NCBI RefSeq assembly: GCF_007830315.1
Contig: NZ_VLKJ01000001.1
Location: forward strand, 434,001-498,000
Source of the DNA: Novosphingobium taihuense
GTDB lineage: Bacteria > Pseudomonadota > Alphaproteobacteria > Sphingomonadales > Sphingomonadaceae
Length of the DNA: 64,000 nt
Direction of reading: 5' to 3'
The notes under the pieces were generated by a model. The model did not search any database, was not told where the DNA came from, and worked only from the letters and a program-made list of their open reading frames with translations. The translations under genes were made by a program, and so were the position numbers. Every line of letters begins with the position of its first letter. Position 1 is the stretch's first letter. Positions 29,618-37,555 of this stretch are shown here, one piece after another.

Positions 29618-31241
29618 CGGCGGCCTCCTCAGCTACTGGTTCGTCATCGAACCAGTGGGCACGCGCGGCCATGATGATCTCGTTGCCCTGCTCTTCGCTT
29701 AGGCCATATTCGCCCAGCACGCCGCCCTTGTCCTCGGCACGCTCGGACCGTTCGGGCCGATCGCTCTTTTCGCGCGGGCCCTTGTCGTTGCGACGACGCT
29801 GTTCGACGCGCTTCTTGGCGATGAGTTCGTCGGTCGCAAGATCGGCCAGATCGTCGAGCGTCTTGATGCCCGCCTTGCCGAGCGTGACCAGCATCGCTTC
29901 GGTCAGGTGCGGCAGTTCGCCCAGCGCATCTTCCACGCCAAGGCCGCGACGCTGTTCGCGCAGTGCCTCTTCACGACGTTCGATCGCCTCGGAAGCACGG
30001 CTCTGCAGCTCCTCCGCCAGCTCTTCGTCGAACCCTTCGATTGCCGCCAGTTCCGACAGCTCGATGTAGGCCACTTCCTCCAGCTCGGTGAAGCCTTCGG
30101 CCACCAGCAGCTGCGAAAGCGTCTCGTCCACGTCGAGCTCTTCCTCGAACATCTTCGAACGCTCGGCGAATTCCTTCTGGCGCTTCTCCGAAGCTTCCGC
30201 CTCGGTCATGATGTCGATGGCCGAACCCGTCAGCGACGAGGCAAGGCGCACGTTCTGGCCACGACGACCGATAGCGAGCGAGAGCTGGTCATCGGGCACG
30301 ACGACCTCGATGCGGCTCTCTTCCTCGTCGATCACAACGCGGCTGACCGTTGCAGGCTGCAGCGCGTTGACCACGAACGTCGCGGTGTCCTCGCTCCAGG
30401 GGATGATGTCGATCTTCTCGCCCTGCAGTTCCTGCACGACGGCCTGAACGCGGCTGCCCTTCATGCCGACGCAGGCGCCGACCGGATCGATGCTGCTGTC
30501 ACGGCTGATCACGCCGATCTTCGCGCGCGAACCCGGATCGCGGGCAGCGGCCTTGATCTCGATGATGCCGTCGTAGATTTCGGGCACTTCCTGCGCGAAG
30601 AGCTTCTTCATGAACTCGGGGTGCGCACGGCTCAGGAAAATCTGCGGACCACGGTTCTGGCGCTCGACCTTCATGATCAGCGCACGAACGCGCTCGCCCA
30701 CGCGCGGCACTTCGCGCGGGATCTGCTGATCGCGGCGGATCACACCCTCGGCACGGCCGAGGTTCACGATCACGTGGCCGAACTCGACCGACTTGATCAC
30801 GCCGGTGATGACTTCGCCCGCACGGTCCTTGAATTCGTCGTACTGGCGATCGCGCTCGGCATCGCGGACCTTCTGGAAGATCACCTGCTTGGCCGACTGC
30901 GCATCGATACGCCCAAGATCCACCGGCGGCAGCGGATCGACGATGAAGTCGCCCACCGCAGCGCCCGGCTGCAGCTTTTCGGCAGCCTTGAGGTCAACCT
31001 GCTTGAAGTAGTCCTCGACCACTTCCACCACTTCGACCACGCGCCACAGGCGCAGGTCGCCGGTGCGCGGATCGAGCTTGGCGCGAATGTCGTTCTCCGC
31101 GCCGTAGCGGTTGCGGGCGGACTTCTGGATCGCTTCTTCCATCGCCTCGATGACGACCGACTTGTCGATCATCTTCTCCGTGGCAACCGCGTTGGCGATC
31201 GCGAGCAGTTCGGCGCGGTTTGCAGAAATCGCACTGGCCAT
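29598..31241 (-). CDS. nusA: Transcription termination/antitermination factor NusA
   Basis: 547 residues. The N-terminal RNA-polymerase-binding domain is followed by S1 ([30 protein letters not shown]), two KH domains ([46 protein letters not shown]) and two C-terminal acidic repeats. It ends in a highly acidic tail. It modulates pausing and termination. It lies 3 bases after rimP. Confidence 0.98.
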   Translation of the reverse strand: MASAISANRAELLAIANAVATEKMIDKSVVIEAMEEAIQKSARNRYGAENDIRAKLDPRTGDLRLWRVVEVVEVVEDYFKQVDLKAAEKLQPGAAVGDFIVDPLPPVDLGRIDAQSAKQVIFQKVRDAERDRQYDEFKDRAGEVITGVIKSVEFGHVIVNLGRAEGVIRRDQQIPREVPRVGERVRALIMKVERQNRGPQIFLSRAHPEFMKKLFAQEVPEIYDGIIEIKAAARDPGSRAKIGVISRDSSIDPVGACVGMKGSRVQAVVQELQGEKIDIIPWSEDTATFVVNALQPATVSRVVIDEEESRIEVVVPDDQLSLAIGRRGQNVRLASSLTGSAIDIMTEAEASEKRQKEFAERSKMFEEELDVDETLSQLLVAEGFTELEEVAYIELSELAAIEGFDEELAEELQSRASEAIERREEALREQRRGLGVEDALGELPHLTEAMLVTLGKAGIKTLDDLADLATDELIAKKRVEQRRRNDKGPREKSDRPERSERAEDKGGVLGEYGLSEEQGNEIIMAARAHWFDDEPVAEEAADADSSQ

Positions 31242-31244
31242 GGG

Positions 31245-31805
31245 TCAGTCTTCCTGTTCTTCGAGAATCTCGTCCGCACCGCTGGTATCGAGCGGGCGGG
31301 AAGCGGCGATGAGCTTGTCCGTAAGGATCAGCTTGGCGTTGGCCACGAGGGCAAACGGCACGTCATAGACCGTACCGTCATCCTCGATGGAAATCATTGC
31401 GTTGTCCGCATCGAACCCCTTGAGGTCCCCACGGAAACGCTTGCGGCCGTCCTGCAGTTCGGACAGCTCGACGCGGGCTTCATGGCCGATCCATGCGGCG
31501 AAGTCCTTCGCGCGGGTCAGCGGTCGGTCGATGCCGGGCGACGACACTTCAAGGCGGTATGCGTCCTCGATCAGCATCTCGCCCGCTTCTTCCAGTTCGT
31601 CGAACCGGTCAGACACACGGCGCGAAAGCGCGGCGCAATCCTCGATCACCAGCTGGCCGGTTTCGGGACGCTCGGCCATGATCTGGAGCGTATGCTCCTC
31701 GTCACCGATCTCGCCGCCCTTGAAATAACGCACGCGCACGAGATCGAAGCCGAGGGCCTTTGCCTCAGGCTCGATAACCTCGGTGATGCGTACGATATCA
31801 GCCAT
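31245..31805 (-). CDS. rimP: Ribosome maturation factor RimP
   Basis: 186 residues from MADIVRITEVIEPEAKALGFDLVRV. The RimP pattern continues with CAALSRRVSDRFDE, YRLEVSSPGIDRPLTRAKDF and a C-terminal Sm-like domain ending acidic. It acts in 30S assembly. First gene of the nusA-infB operon; its promoter must lie in 31806-31990. Confidence 0.96.
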   Translation of the reverse strand: MADIVRITEVIEPEAKALGFDLVRVRYFKGGEIGDEEHTLQIMAERPETGQLVIEDCAALSRRVSDRFDELEEAGEMLIEDAYRLEVSSPGIDRPLTRAKDFAAWIGHEARVELSELQDGRKRFRGDLKGFDADNAMISIEDDGTVYDVPFALVANAKLILTDKLIAASRPLDTSGADEILEEQED

Positions 31806-31990
31806 GCAATCTCCAAATGCGCCCCGTTCGCACAAAAGCCGGTCCGCGCCGGCACCGCCTGGTGCCAGCCTGACTTTGCTTTCACAATGTCGGGATGAGG
31901 CGCAAATAGGCTCGTCGTCGGAAAAAAGCAAGCTGCAATCGGGCCTGCAGAAAGTCCGCGGATGACCTGCAAACGGCACCCACCAAAACT

Positions 31991-32005
31991 TGGTGAATTT
32001 CACCA
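31991..32005. promoter_or_regulatory. Perfect palindrome upstream of the sigma-54-like promoter
   Basis: TGGTGAA-T-TTCACCA is a perfect 7-1-7 palindrome about 75 bases upstream of the -24 element at 32082. This is a typical distance for an enhancer-type activator site such as PspF would use, though assignment is inference. It could instead serve the divergent rimP operon. Confidence 0.5.
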
Positions 32006-32079
32006 CTGTTCAGCGTGGAGAAAGGTTTATTGTTCGGCACGCAGGATCGAAAACGGGGGATTTCTGCCATTTCCCCAGT

Positions 32080-32096
32080 TTGGCACGCCCCATGCA
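32080..32096 (+). promoter_or_regulatory. Sigma-54 (RpoN) type promoter
   Basis: TTGGCACG-CCCC-ATGCA matches the -24/-12 consensus TGGCACG-N4-TTGC(A/T), with GG (32082-32083) and GC (32094-32095) separated by exactly 10 bases. A transcript would begin near 32107, 44 bases before the small-peptide start. E. coli psp operons are sigma-54 dependent, which fits a PspC-domain gene here. Confidence 0.7.
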
Positions 32097-32150
32097 AAGC
32101 TGGTCGCATGAGCCAAAACGGCTTCCAACAGTTCACATGAGGACCACACC

Positions 32151-32285
32151 ATGACCGCTTTTGCCAACCGCATCGCCGCAGCCGCCAGCGCCTTCGCCCT
32201 GAGCCTCGCCCTGATTGCCGGCACTGTCCACACCCCCGTCCAGACCGGCGCGGCACCTGCCGCTGCCATGCAGGAGATGATCTGA
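32151..32285 (+). CDS. 44-residue exported or membrane peptide upstream of the PspC gene
   Basis: ATG 32151 is preceded by GAGGA at the right distance. The product MTAFANRIAAAASAFALSLA... has a short basic start, a hydrophobic core and then VHTPVQTGAAPAAAMQEMI, reading either as a signal peptide plus short mature tail or as a single membrane helix. Its stop overlaps the next start (TGATG), so the two are translationally coupled. Many gene finders would miss it because of its length. Function unknown. Confidence 0.65.
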   Translation: MTAFANRIAAAASAFALSLALIAGTVHTPVQTGAAPAAAMQEMI

Positions 32286-32512
32286 TGACCCAGCTTCGCT
32301 TCGATGATTCGGCCCCTCGCCCGATCGAGAGCACCAAGGGCGGCTTCCGCCTCGACAAGGTGCGCGGCAAGGTGATGGGTGTCTGCGCCGGGATCGCCAA
32401 CTACTTCAATGTCGACGTCACACTCGTCCGCGTTGCCTTCGCACTTGGTACCCTGCTCGGCTTCGGCTCGGCGATCCTCGTCTACCTGCTGATCGGCCTG
32501 ATCGCCGACTGA
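32285..32512 (+). CDS. PspC-domain membrane protein
   Basis: 75 residues. The PspC domain GGFRLDKVRGKVMGVCAGIANYFNVDVTLVRVAFAL is followed by a hydrophobic helix (GFGSAILVYLLIGLI). Single-domain PspC proteins sit in the inner membrane and, in enterobacteria, transmit envelope stress to PspA. It is coupled to the upstream peptide and controlled by the sigma-54-like promoter. Confidence 0.88.
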   Translation: MTQLRFDDSAPRPIESTKGGFRLDKVRGKVMGVCAGIANYFNVDVTLVRVAFALGTLLGFGSAILVYLLIGLIAD

Positions 32513-32566
32513 CGCCCGACGCGCCTTCTTGCGGGCCAGCCTTCCAGTCCCTGCCCCCGCAAGCCG

Positions 32567-32603
32567 CCCCGCCTCTCCCGCCCCCGGAGAGGCGGGGCCT
32601 TTG
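32567..32603 (+). terminator. Terminator after the PspC gene
   Basis: A perfect 12-base stem, CCCCGCCTCTCC (32567-32578) with GGAGAGGCGGGG (32586-32597), followed by CCTTTGCC. The T-run is short, so termination may be partial. Confidence 0.6.
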
Positions 32604-32636
32604 CCTCCAACAACAACGAAAGCCACCAACCAACAT

Positions 32637-32723
32637 CGTCATTGCGAGGAAGCGAAGCTGACGAAGCAATCCAGAGCGTCACAGCAAACCGCTCTGGATT
32701 GCTTCGCTACGCTCGCAATGACG
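32637..32723. repeat. Imperfect palindromic element, about 87 bases
   Basis: The ends are complementary: CGTCATTGCGAG at the left and CTCGCAATGACG at the right, with inner arms GAAGCAATCCAGAG and CTCTGGATTGCTTC. This 'CGTCATTGCGAG...CAATCC' type is a dispersed intergenic palindrome of alphaproteobacteria. It lies between the PspC gene and the convergent VUT gene, where it may also end transcripts. Confidence 0.8.
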
Positions 32724-32737
32724 ACGTCACTGGAGTC

Positions 32738-33463
32738 TTAAACCTGCGGTGCCTTGGCAAACGGCGAGAAGTCCGTGTCCGTATCGTAGACGTCCGCTCC
32801 CTCGCGCGCCTTCAACCAGCCGACCACCGCATAAGTCACCGGCGTCAGCACCGCTTCCCACACCACCTTCATCAGCCAGTTCGTGACCATCACCGTCAGC
32901 ACCTGGCTCGTCGTCCAGATGCCGAGGAACGCGATCGGATAGAACAGCAGGCTGTCCACCGCCTGCCCGAACACGGTCGAGCCGATCGTGCGCGTCCACA
33001 GCATCCTGCCACCGGTCAGCACTTTCATCCGCGCCAGCACGAACGAATTGACGAATTCGCCCGCCCAGAACGCCGTCACCGAAGCGAGCACGATCCGCCA
33101 GGTCGATCCGAATACGCTCTCATAGGCTGCCTGCCCGTCCCAGCCCGGCGCGGGCGGCATCGCCACCACCACGAAGCTCATGAACGCCATGAACACCAGC
33201 GCGAAGAACCCCATCCACACGCAGCGCCGCGCGTTGGCATAGCCATAGACCTCGGTCAGCACGTCGCCGATCACGTAGGACACCGGGAAGAACAGGATGC
33301 CCGCCCCGAAGGTGAACCCGCCGACCTGCGCCAGCTTGGCCGCTCCGATCAGGTTCGACAGCAGCAGGATCGCCACGAACGCGGCCATCACATAGTCGAA
33401 ATAGCGGAAATGCCGACGCGCGCTGGTGGTGCCGTCGATTCTCGAAATCTGGGGATCGCTCAT
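32738..33463 (-). CDS. VUT/YhhQ family transporter (queuosine precursor uptake)
   Basis: 241 residues with six hydrophobic segments. The family signature GAGILFFPVSYVIGDVLTEVYGYANARR and FWAGEFVNSFVLARMK are present. YhhQ homologues import 7-cyano-/7-aminomethyl-7-deazaguanine for queuosine. ATG 33463 is chosen (MSDPQISRID); an upstream alternative adds 9 residues. Confidence 0.88.
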   Translation of the reverse strand: MSDPQISRIDGTTSARRHFRYFDYVMAAFVAILLLSNLIGAAKLAQVGGFTFGAGILFFPVSYVIGDVLTEVYGYANARRCVWMGFFALVFMAFMSFVVVAMPPAPGWDGQAAYESVFGSTWRIVLASVTAFWAGEFVNSFVLARMKVLTGGRMLWTRTIGSTVFGQAVDSLLFYPIAFLGIWTTSQVLTVMVTNWLMKVVWEAVLTPVTYAVVGWLKAREGADVYDTDTDFSPFAKAPQV

Positions 33464-33524
33464 GGACCCGAGTGCTAACCCGGTTTGCACGATCCGAAAA
33501 GCGTGCTTATGGGAACCCCGGCGC

Positions 33525-33601
33525 GCGCCCGTAGCTCATCTGGATAGAGCGCGAGACTTCTAATCTTGAGGCAGCAGGTTCGAGTCCTGCCGGGCGCGCC
33601 A
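33525..33601 (+). tRNA. tRNA-Arg (anticodon TCT)
   Basis: 77 bases with encoded CCA. Acceptor GCGCCCG pairs with CGGGCGC. The anticodon loop is CTTCTAA (TCT), with D arm TAGCTCATCTGGATAGAGC and T arm CAGGTTCGAGTCCTG. Confidence 0.96.
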
Positions 33602-33660
33602 GTTTCTCCACCATTCGTCATTCCCGCGTAGGCGGCAATCCATTGGTATTGCGTGTGACC

Positions 33661-33688
33661 TTGACAAAACGAACCATATAGGTTATAT
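33661..33688 (+). promoter_or_regulatory. Strong sigma-70 promoter in a gene-free region
   Basis: A perfect -35 TTGACA (33661-33666), 16-base spacer and TTATAT -10 (33683-33688), placing a start near 33695. No protein gene begins within 700 bases downstream on this strand, so the likely product is a non-coding RNA. Confidence 0.65.
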
Positions 33689-33694
33689 GCCCCG

Positions 33695-33960
33695 TCACAG
33701 GTCAGGAGGGGGCACAAGGCCATCCCGCTCCTCTCCCTTCGGAGGTCAGGCTGTGGCCGAAGCTTCCGGCGCGATCGGTGCGGCAGGTGCGTGCGGGTTC
33801 AATGCGGGGCGTTAAGCCCAAGACCCACCGGGCAAGACCTGTCGTTACCCCAAGGACAGACAGGACAACCCAGGGCTGATAGCACGGCGCCGAACCCTGA
33901 GCGACGCTGCGGATGCGGAACCCGCCATGACTTGCGTGACGTAGTCTGCGCAAACGACAG
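33695..33960 (+). ncRNA. Candidate structured non-coding RNA of unknown class
   Basis: Downstream of the promoter the DNA is rich in mutually compatible complementary arms: GCGGGTTC (33793-33800) with GAACCCGC (33918-33925), enclosing hairpins GGGGC/GCCC (about 33806-33819), CCTGTC/GACAGG (33838-33864), CAGGG/CCCTG (33871-33899), and then TTGCG/CGCAA (33932-33953). No conserved coding frame is visible. It lacks the diagnostic cores of RNase P RNA (GGAAAGTCC), SRP RNA and tmRNA. The 3' end is not defined and the boundaries given are approximate. Confidence 0.35.
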
Positions 33961-34230
33961 GTTCTTTTCACGCAGCCGCTTGCCAAGAAGCCTAGGCAGC
34001 CCGCGAGCCGCCGCCGACGCTTCGTCCTTTCACATGTGTCCGCTCTCAGGCTGAGCCGATCAGGGGTTCGGAACCGCCCCCCGGCCACTCGCAACCGGTC
34101 CCGCGCCCTTCCCGCGCGTGCCACAACGGCACCGCACCGGTCGCGCGATCTGTGCTCATCCCCGGCGTTACCGTCCGCACTCGCCAGCGGATGTTCTGCT
34201 TTGTCGTGTGTCCGCGATGCCCACCCCCGG

Positions 34231-34282
34231 CCCCTCCCGCTTGCGGGAGGGGGAACTTCCAGCCCTCCCGCATGCGGGAGGG
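34231..34282. repeat. Pair of REP-like palindromes
   Basis: CCCCTCCCGC-TT-GCGGGAGGGG (34231-34252) and CCCTCCCGC-AT-GCGGGAGGG (34263-34282) are two adjacent copies of the palindrome also found at 2386-2405. The rest of 33961-34441 holds further GC-rich inverted repeats but no gene I can support. Confidence 0.75.
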
Positions 34283-34441
34283 CCGCGAGACTTGGGTTAC
34301 GCAGCGAACCTAGTCGCAGCGGGGTGGGCAAACAGCGCAACCTCGAAATAGAAGATCAACCAGCCCCCCAACACCCCGCTTGCCCTCAGCCACCGTCGCG
34401 TCCAAGCATCCTGCCAAACACCCCACCAAAGGCGTCCCCGC

Positions 34442-35044
34442 TTGGACCTGACCGGTTTTGCTCTTGCCGTCCTCCTGATTGAACTGACGCCCGGCCCTAA
34501 CATGGCCTGGCTGGCGGGCCTCGCTGCGACCGAGGGCAGGCGCAATGGTCTTGCGGCGGTAGCAGGTGTAGGGGTCGGGCTGCTCGTCAACGGCGCACTG
34601 GCGGCGCTCGGCCTTGCCGCGCTGCTGGCGACGATGCCCGCCTTGTGGAACGCGCTGCGCTTGGCAGGCGCTGCGATGATGGTCTGGCTTGCGGTCGAGG
34701 CATGGCGCGGCGCGGGCAAGCCTCAGGCGCCGGGTAATGGCAGCGCGACCCGCCCCTTTGCCGCAGGGGTGCTGATCAACCTGCTCAACCCCAAAGCCTA
34801 CATGTTCTTCGTCGTGGTCGCCCCGCAGTTCCTTGGCGGCGAGGTTCTCGGCTTGCACAACGCGCTGCTGCTCGCCGCGATCAGCACGGCGATTGCCACC
34901 GCGATCCACTGCGCCATCGTGCTCGCCGGCGCCCGCGCGCAAGGCTGGTTGGCGGACCCGGCCCGGACGCGCATCGTCCGCCGGGTCTTCTCCCTCGTCA
35001 TCCTCGGCGTTGCCGCCTCGTTCCTGCTAGTCCCGGCCCGCTAG
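34442..35044 (+). CDS. LysE/RhtB family amino-acid exporter
   Basis: 200 residues from a TTG start with AAAGG nine bases upstream. Family features are the opening FALAVLLIELTPGPNMAWLAGLAA, the central GRRNGLAAVAGVGVGLLVNG and INLLNPKAYMFFVVVAPQF, with six hydrophobic segments. It exports amino acids or derivatives, substrate unknown. It is convergent with the GH3 gene, with 2 bases between stops. Confidence 0.88.
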   Translation: MDLTGFALAVLLIELTPGPNMAWLAGLAATEGRRNGLAAVAGVGVGLLVNGALAALGLAALLATMPALWNALRLAGAAMMVWLAVEAWRGAGKPQAPGNGSATRPFAAGVLINLLNPKAYMFFVVVAPQFLGGEVLGLHNALLLAAISTAIATAIHCAIVLAGARAQGWLADPARTRIVRRVFSLVILGVAASFLLVPAR

Positions 35045-35046
35045 TC

Positions 35047-37476
35047 TCAGTTAGCAAGCGGCGGGCAGGCGTAAGTCTCGCCCACGCCCTCGATCCCGGC
35101 ATTGCGCAGGCTCACGACAAAGCCCTTGTCCGCGCCCATCCGCAACGGCGAGCCCACCGCCTGCAACTTCGCCCCATGCGCAGCAAAGCAGGTCAGCGGA
35201 ATGCGCAACGTCGCAGGCTTGCCCACCGCGCCGAGGCTCTGGCTGACATCGAGCCGCACGCCCGCGAACGAGACCGTCACCGGCCCCGAACCGCGCGCAT
35301 CAGGCCGCCAGTCGAGACGCAGCGCGAAGCCGCCGTTGAGGTGGCGCTGCATGTCGACCGGCGGACCGTCGAGCGCGAAATCGCCCTTGCCGCTCCAGCT
35401 GAACTGCCGCGCGTCTTCCTGCGCCGCAACATCGACCGCGCGCATGGTGACCGTGCTGTCGAGCCCCAGCCGCCACGGATCGATCACCTTGCCAGCGCGG
35501 ATGAAGGTCGTCTCACTCAGCGCCGAGCCGAGTTCCACGCGCGGGTCTTCGTTGACCGCGCCAACCTTGGCGGGCTTTGCATAGCTCAAGCCGTGGCCAA
35601 CGCGCCACAGCGGCTCGACCATCGGCGAGCGCGCGTCCTGCGGCCAGTCGAAAGACAGCGTGCCGGTGAAGTCGCGCACCGGCTTGCCGTCCTTGCCCGC
35701 CACCAGCACATCGGCCACGCCCTGCCCTTGCGAGCCCGGCTGCCAGGCAGCAACGAAAGCATCGGCAAGGTTCAGTTCGGGACCGACGAACATCGGGCGG
35801 CCCGAAAGGAATACCGCGACGACCGGCACGCCTTGCGCCTTCAGCCGCTTCATCAATTCCAGCTCGCCCTCGCGCGGATGGAACATGAGGTTGGGCACGT
35901 CGCCCTGAAATTCCGCGTAGGGCTGCTCGCCGAACACTACGACGGCAACGTCGGGCTTCTTCGCCGGGACATCGCTCGCGATCTCCGCCTTTCCGCCTGC
36001 CGCGCTGACCGCCTCGACGATGGCGCGCCCGATGGTCCGGCCCTTGGGGAAGTCTGCCGCCGAGGTATCGGTGCCCTGCCAGGTGATGGTCCAGCCACCC
36101 GCCTGCATCGCCATGCTGTCAGCCCCCGGACCGGTCACGAGGACCTTGGCGCCGGGACGGATCGGCAGGACAGAACCTTCGTTCTTGAGCAGCACAAGCG
36201 ACTTGGCCACGGCTTCGCGCGCGATATCGAGGTGCGCCTGCGCGCCGACCGCTGCCGGATCGCCCCGCCCGACGGGCTTGGCGCCCATCAGGCCGAGCTT
36301 GTACTTCACCCGCAGCACCCGCCGCACTGCATCGTCAAGCCGCGCCATCGGGATCGTGCCATCACGCACTTCGCGCACCGTGTTGTCGAACAGGCCCTTC
36401 CAGCTGTCGGGCGCCATATAGAGATCGAGCCCGGCATTGATCGCAGCTGCACAGTCCGTGGTGGTGCACCCCGGGATCTGGCCATGGCCGTTCCAGTCGC
36501 CGACGATCAGCCCGGTAAAGCCCATCCGCCCCTTCAGCACGTCGGTAAGCAGCGAGCGGTTGCCGTGGTTCTTGACCCCGTTCCAGCTCGAGAAGCTCGC
36601 CATGACGGTCAGCGCGCCGGCGTCGATGGCGGGGGGATAGCCCTGCGCGTGAAGGCGGACGAGTTCGGCCTCGGGCAGCTTGGCATCGCCCTGGTCCTTG
36701 CCAGCTTCGGTCCCGCCATCGGCAAGGAAGTGCTTGGCGCTGGCGGCAACCTTGGCAGCGGGGAGTGGCTTGCCCAACCGCAGCGGCCCCTGCAGGCCTT
36801 CGACCATCGCCTTGGAATAGGCGGCGATGACGGCAGGGTCGCTCGAGTAGCCTTCATAGGCGCGACCCCAGCGCAGGTCCTGCGGCGTGGCGAGCGTGGG
36901 CGCGAAAGTCCATTCTATGCCCGAGCCCGCAACCTCGGCGGCAGTGGCCTTGCCGATGCGGTGGATCAGTTCGGGATCATGCGTCGCGCCGAGCCCGACG
37001 TTGTGCGGAAAAATCGTCGCACCCGGCAGGTTCGAATGGCCGTGGACCGCGTCGACGCCGAACAGGATCGGCACGCCCGCCCCGACCTTGCGCGATGCCG
37101 CGCGGTATTCGGTGACCAGCTTGAGCCACTTGGCCGCATCGGCACGTTCGTCGCCGTAGGGTCCGCTGTTGCCGCCTGCGAGGATCGAGCCGAGCGGATA
37201 GCGCTCGAGATCGGCGGGGGTGACCGAGCTGATGTCGCCCTGGATTACCTGCCCGACCTTCTGCTCGAGCGTCATGCGCTTGATCAGGCGATTGATGGCG
37301 CGCTCGGTCGCCCGATCTGTAAGGGCAGCGGGACTGCGGGCGGCTGGCCAGTTCGCAGGATCGGCAACGCCGCCTTCTGCGGCCTGCAGCGCAGTGCTGC
37401 CAAGCAACAGCAGCGACGAAGCCAGCAGACCGGCTTTCATCCCCGACTTCAGGCGCGCCGTGGTTCCCTTCGACAT
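35047..37476 (-). CDS. GH3 beta-glucosidase / exo-1,3(4)-beta-glucanase
   Basis: 809 residues from ATG 37476 with GGGGAAG upstream; a TTG lies four codons earlier. It has a signal peptide (SGMKAGLLASSLLLLGSTAL, then QAA). The GH3 N-terminal barrel has SILAGGNSGPYGDE, GVDAVHGHSNLPGATIFPHN and the nucleophile Asp327 in GLIVGDWNGHG, followed by the C-terminal domain and a roughly 150-residue carbohydrate-binding-like tail. It resembles exo-beta-glucosidases of the ExoP type. It is probably periplasmic and releases glucose from beta-glucan oligomers. A LacI-type operator lies 18 bases upstream. Confidence 0.92.
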   Translation of the reverse strand: MSKGTTARLKSGMKAGLLASSLLLLGSTALQAAEGGVADPANWPAARSPAALTDRATERAINRLIKRMTLEQKVGQVIQGDISSVTPADLERYPLGSILAGGNSGPYGDERADAAKWLKLVTEYRAASRKVGAGVPILFGVDAVHGHSNLPGATIFPHNVGLGATHDPELIHRIGKATAAEVAGSGIEWTFAPTLATPQDLRWGRAYEGYSSDPAVIAAYSKAMVEGLQGPLRLGKPLPAAKVAASAKHFLADGGTEAGKDQGDAKLPEAELVRLHAQGYPPAIDAGALTVMASFSSWNGVKNHGNRSLLTDVLKGRMGFTGLIVGDWNGHGQIPGCTTTDCAAAINAGLDLYMAPDSWKGLFDNTVREVRDGTIPMARLDDAVRRVLRVKYKLGLMGAKPVGRGDPAAVGAQAHLDIAREAVAKSLVLLKNEGSVLPIRPGAKVLVTGPGADSMAMQAGGWTITWQGTDTSAADFPKGRTIGRAIVEAVSAAGGKAEIASDVPAKKPDVAVVVFGEQPYAEFQGDVPNLMFHPREGELELMKRLKAQGVPVVAVFLSGRPMFVGPELNLADAFVAAWQPGSQGQGVADVLVAGKDGKPVRDFTGTLSFDWPQDARSPMVEPLWRVGHGLSYAKPAKVGAVNEDPRVELGSALSETTFIRAGKVIDPWRLGLDSTVTMRAVDVAAQEDARQFSWSGKGDFALDGPPVDMQRHLNGGFALRLDWRPDARGSGPVTVSFAGVRLDVSQSLGAVGKPATLRIPLTCFAAHGAKLQAVGSPLRMGADKGFVVSLRNAGIEGVGETYACPPLAN

Positions 37477-37493
37477 CGACTTCCCCAAATTCT

Positions 37494-37505
37494 GTGAACG
37501 TTCTC
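37494..37505. promoter_or_regulatory. LacI-type operator upstream of the GH3 gene
   Basis: GTGAACGTTCTC matches the palindrome GTGAACGTTCAC at 48649 with one change, and is followed at the same distance by AAATGAG..CGTT, as in the receptor promoter. It lies between the MFS stop and the GH3 start, so GH3 has its own regulated promoter. Confidence 0.7.
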
Positions 37506-37555
37506 AAATGAGCGTTTCCCATGTTCGGCGGCGGAAATCAAGCCCTGCGCGACGG

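Noticed and set aside
33941-33995. tmRNA-like string (GTAGTC followed by GCAAACGAC) as evidence for ssrA
   Set aside because: The following codons give ANDRFFSRSR... with no short tag ending in hydrophobic-Ala-Ala and no stop at the right distance; the TTCGACGGG-like D-loop and a tRNA-like acceptor end were not found on either strand.
33702-34340. 212-residue minus-strand frame in the gene-free region
   Set aside because: Arg/Gly-rich, no ribosome binding site or domain, and it crosses the palindromic repeats, as expected for random GC-rich sequence.
35176-37497. 773-residue open frame antisense to the GH3 gene
   Set aside because: Antisense shadow of a gene with clear catalytic motifs and signal peptide.
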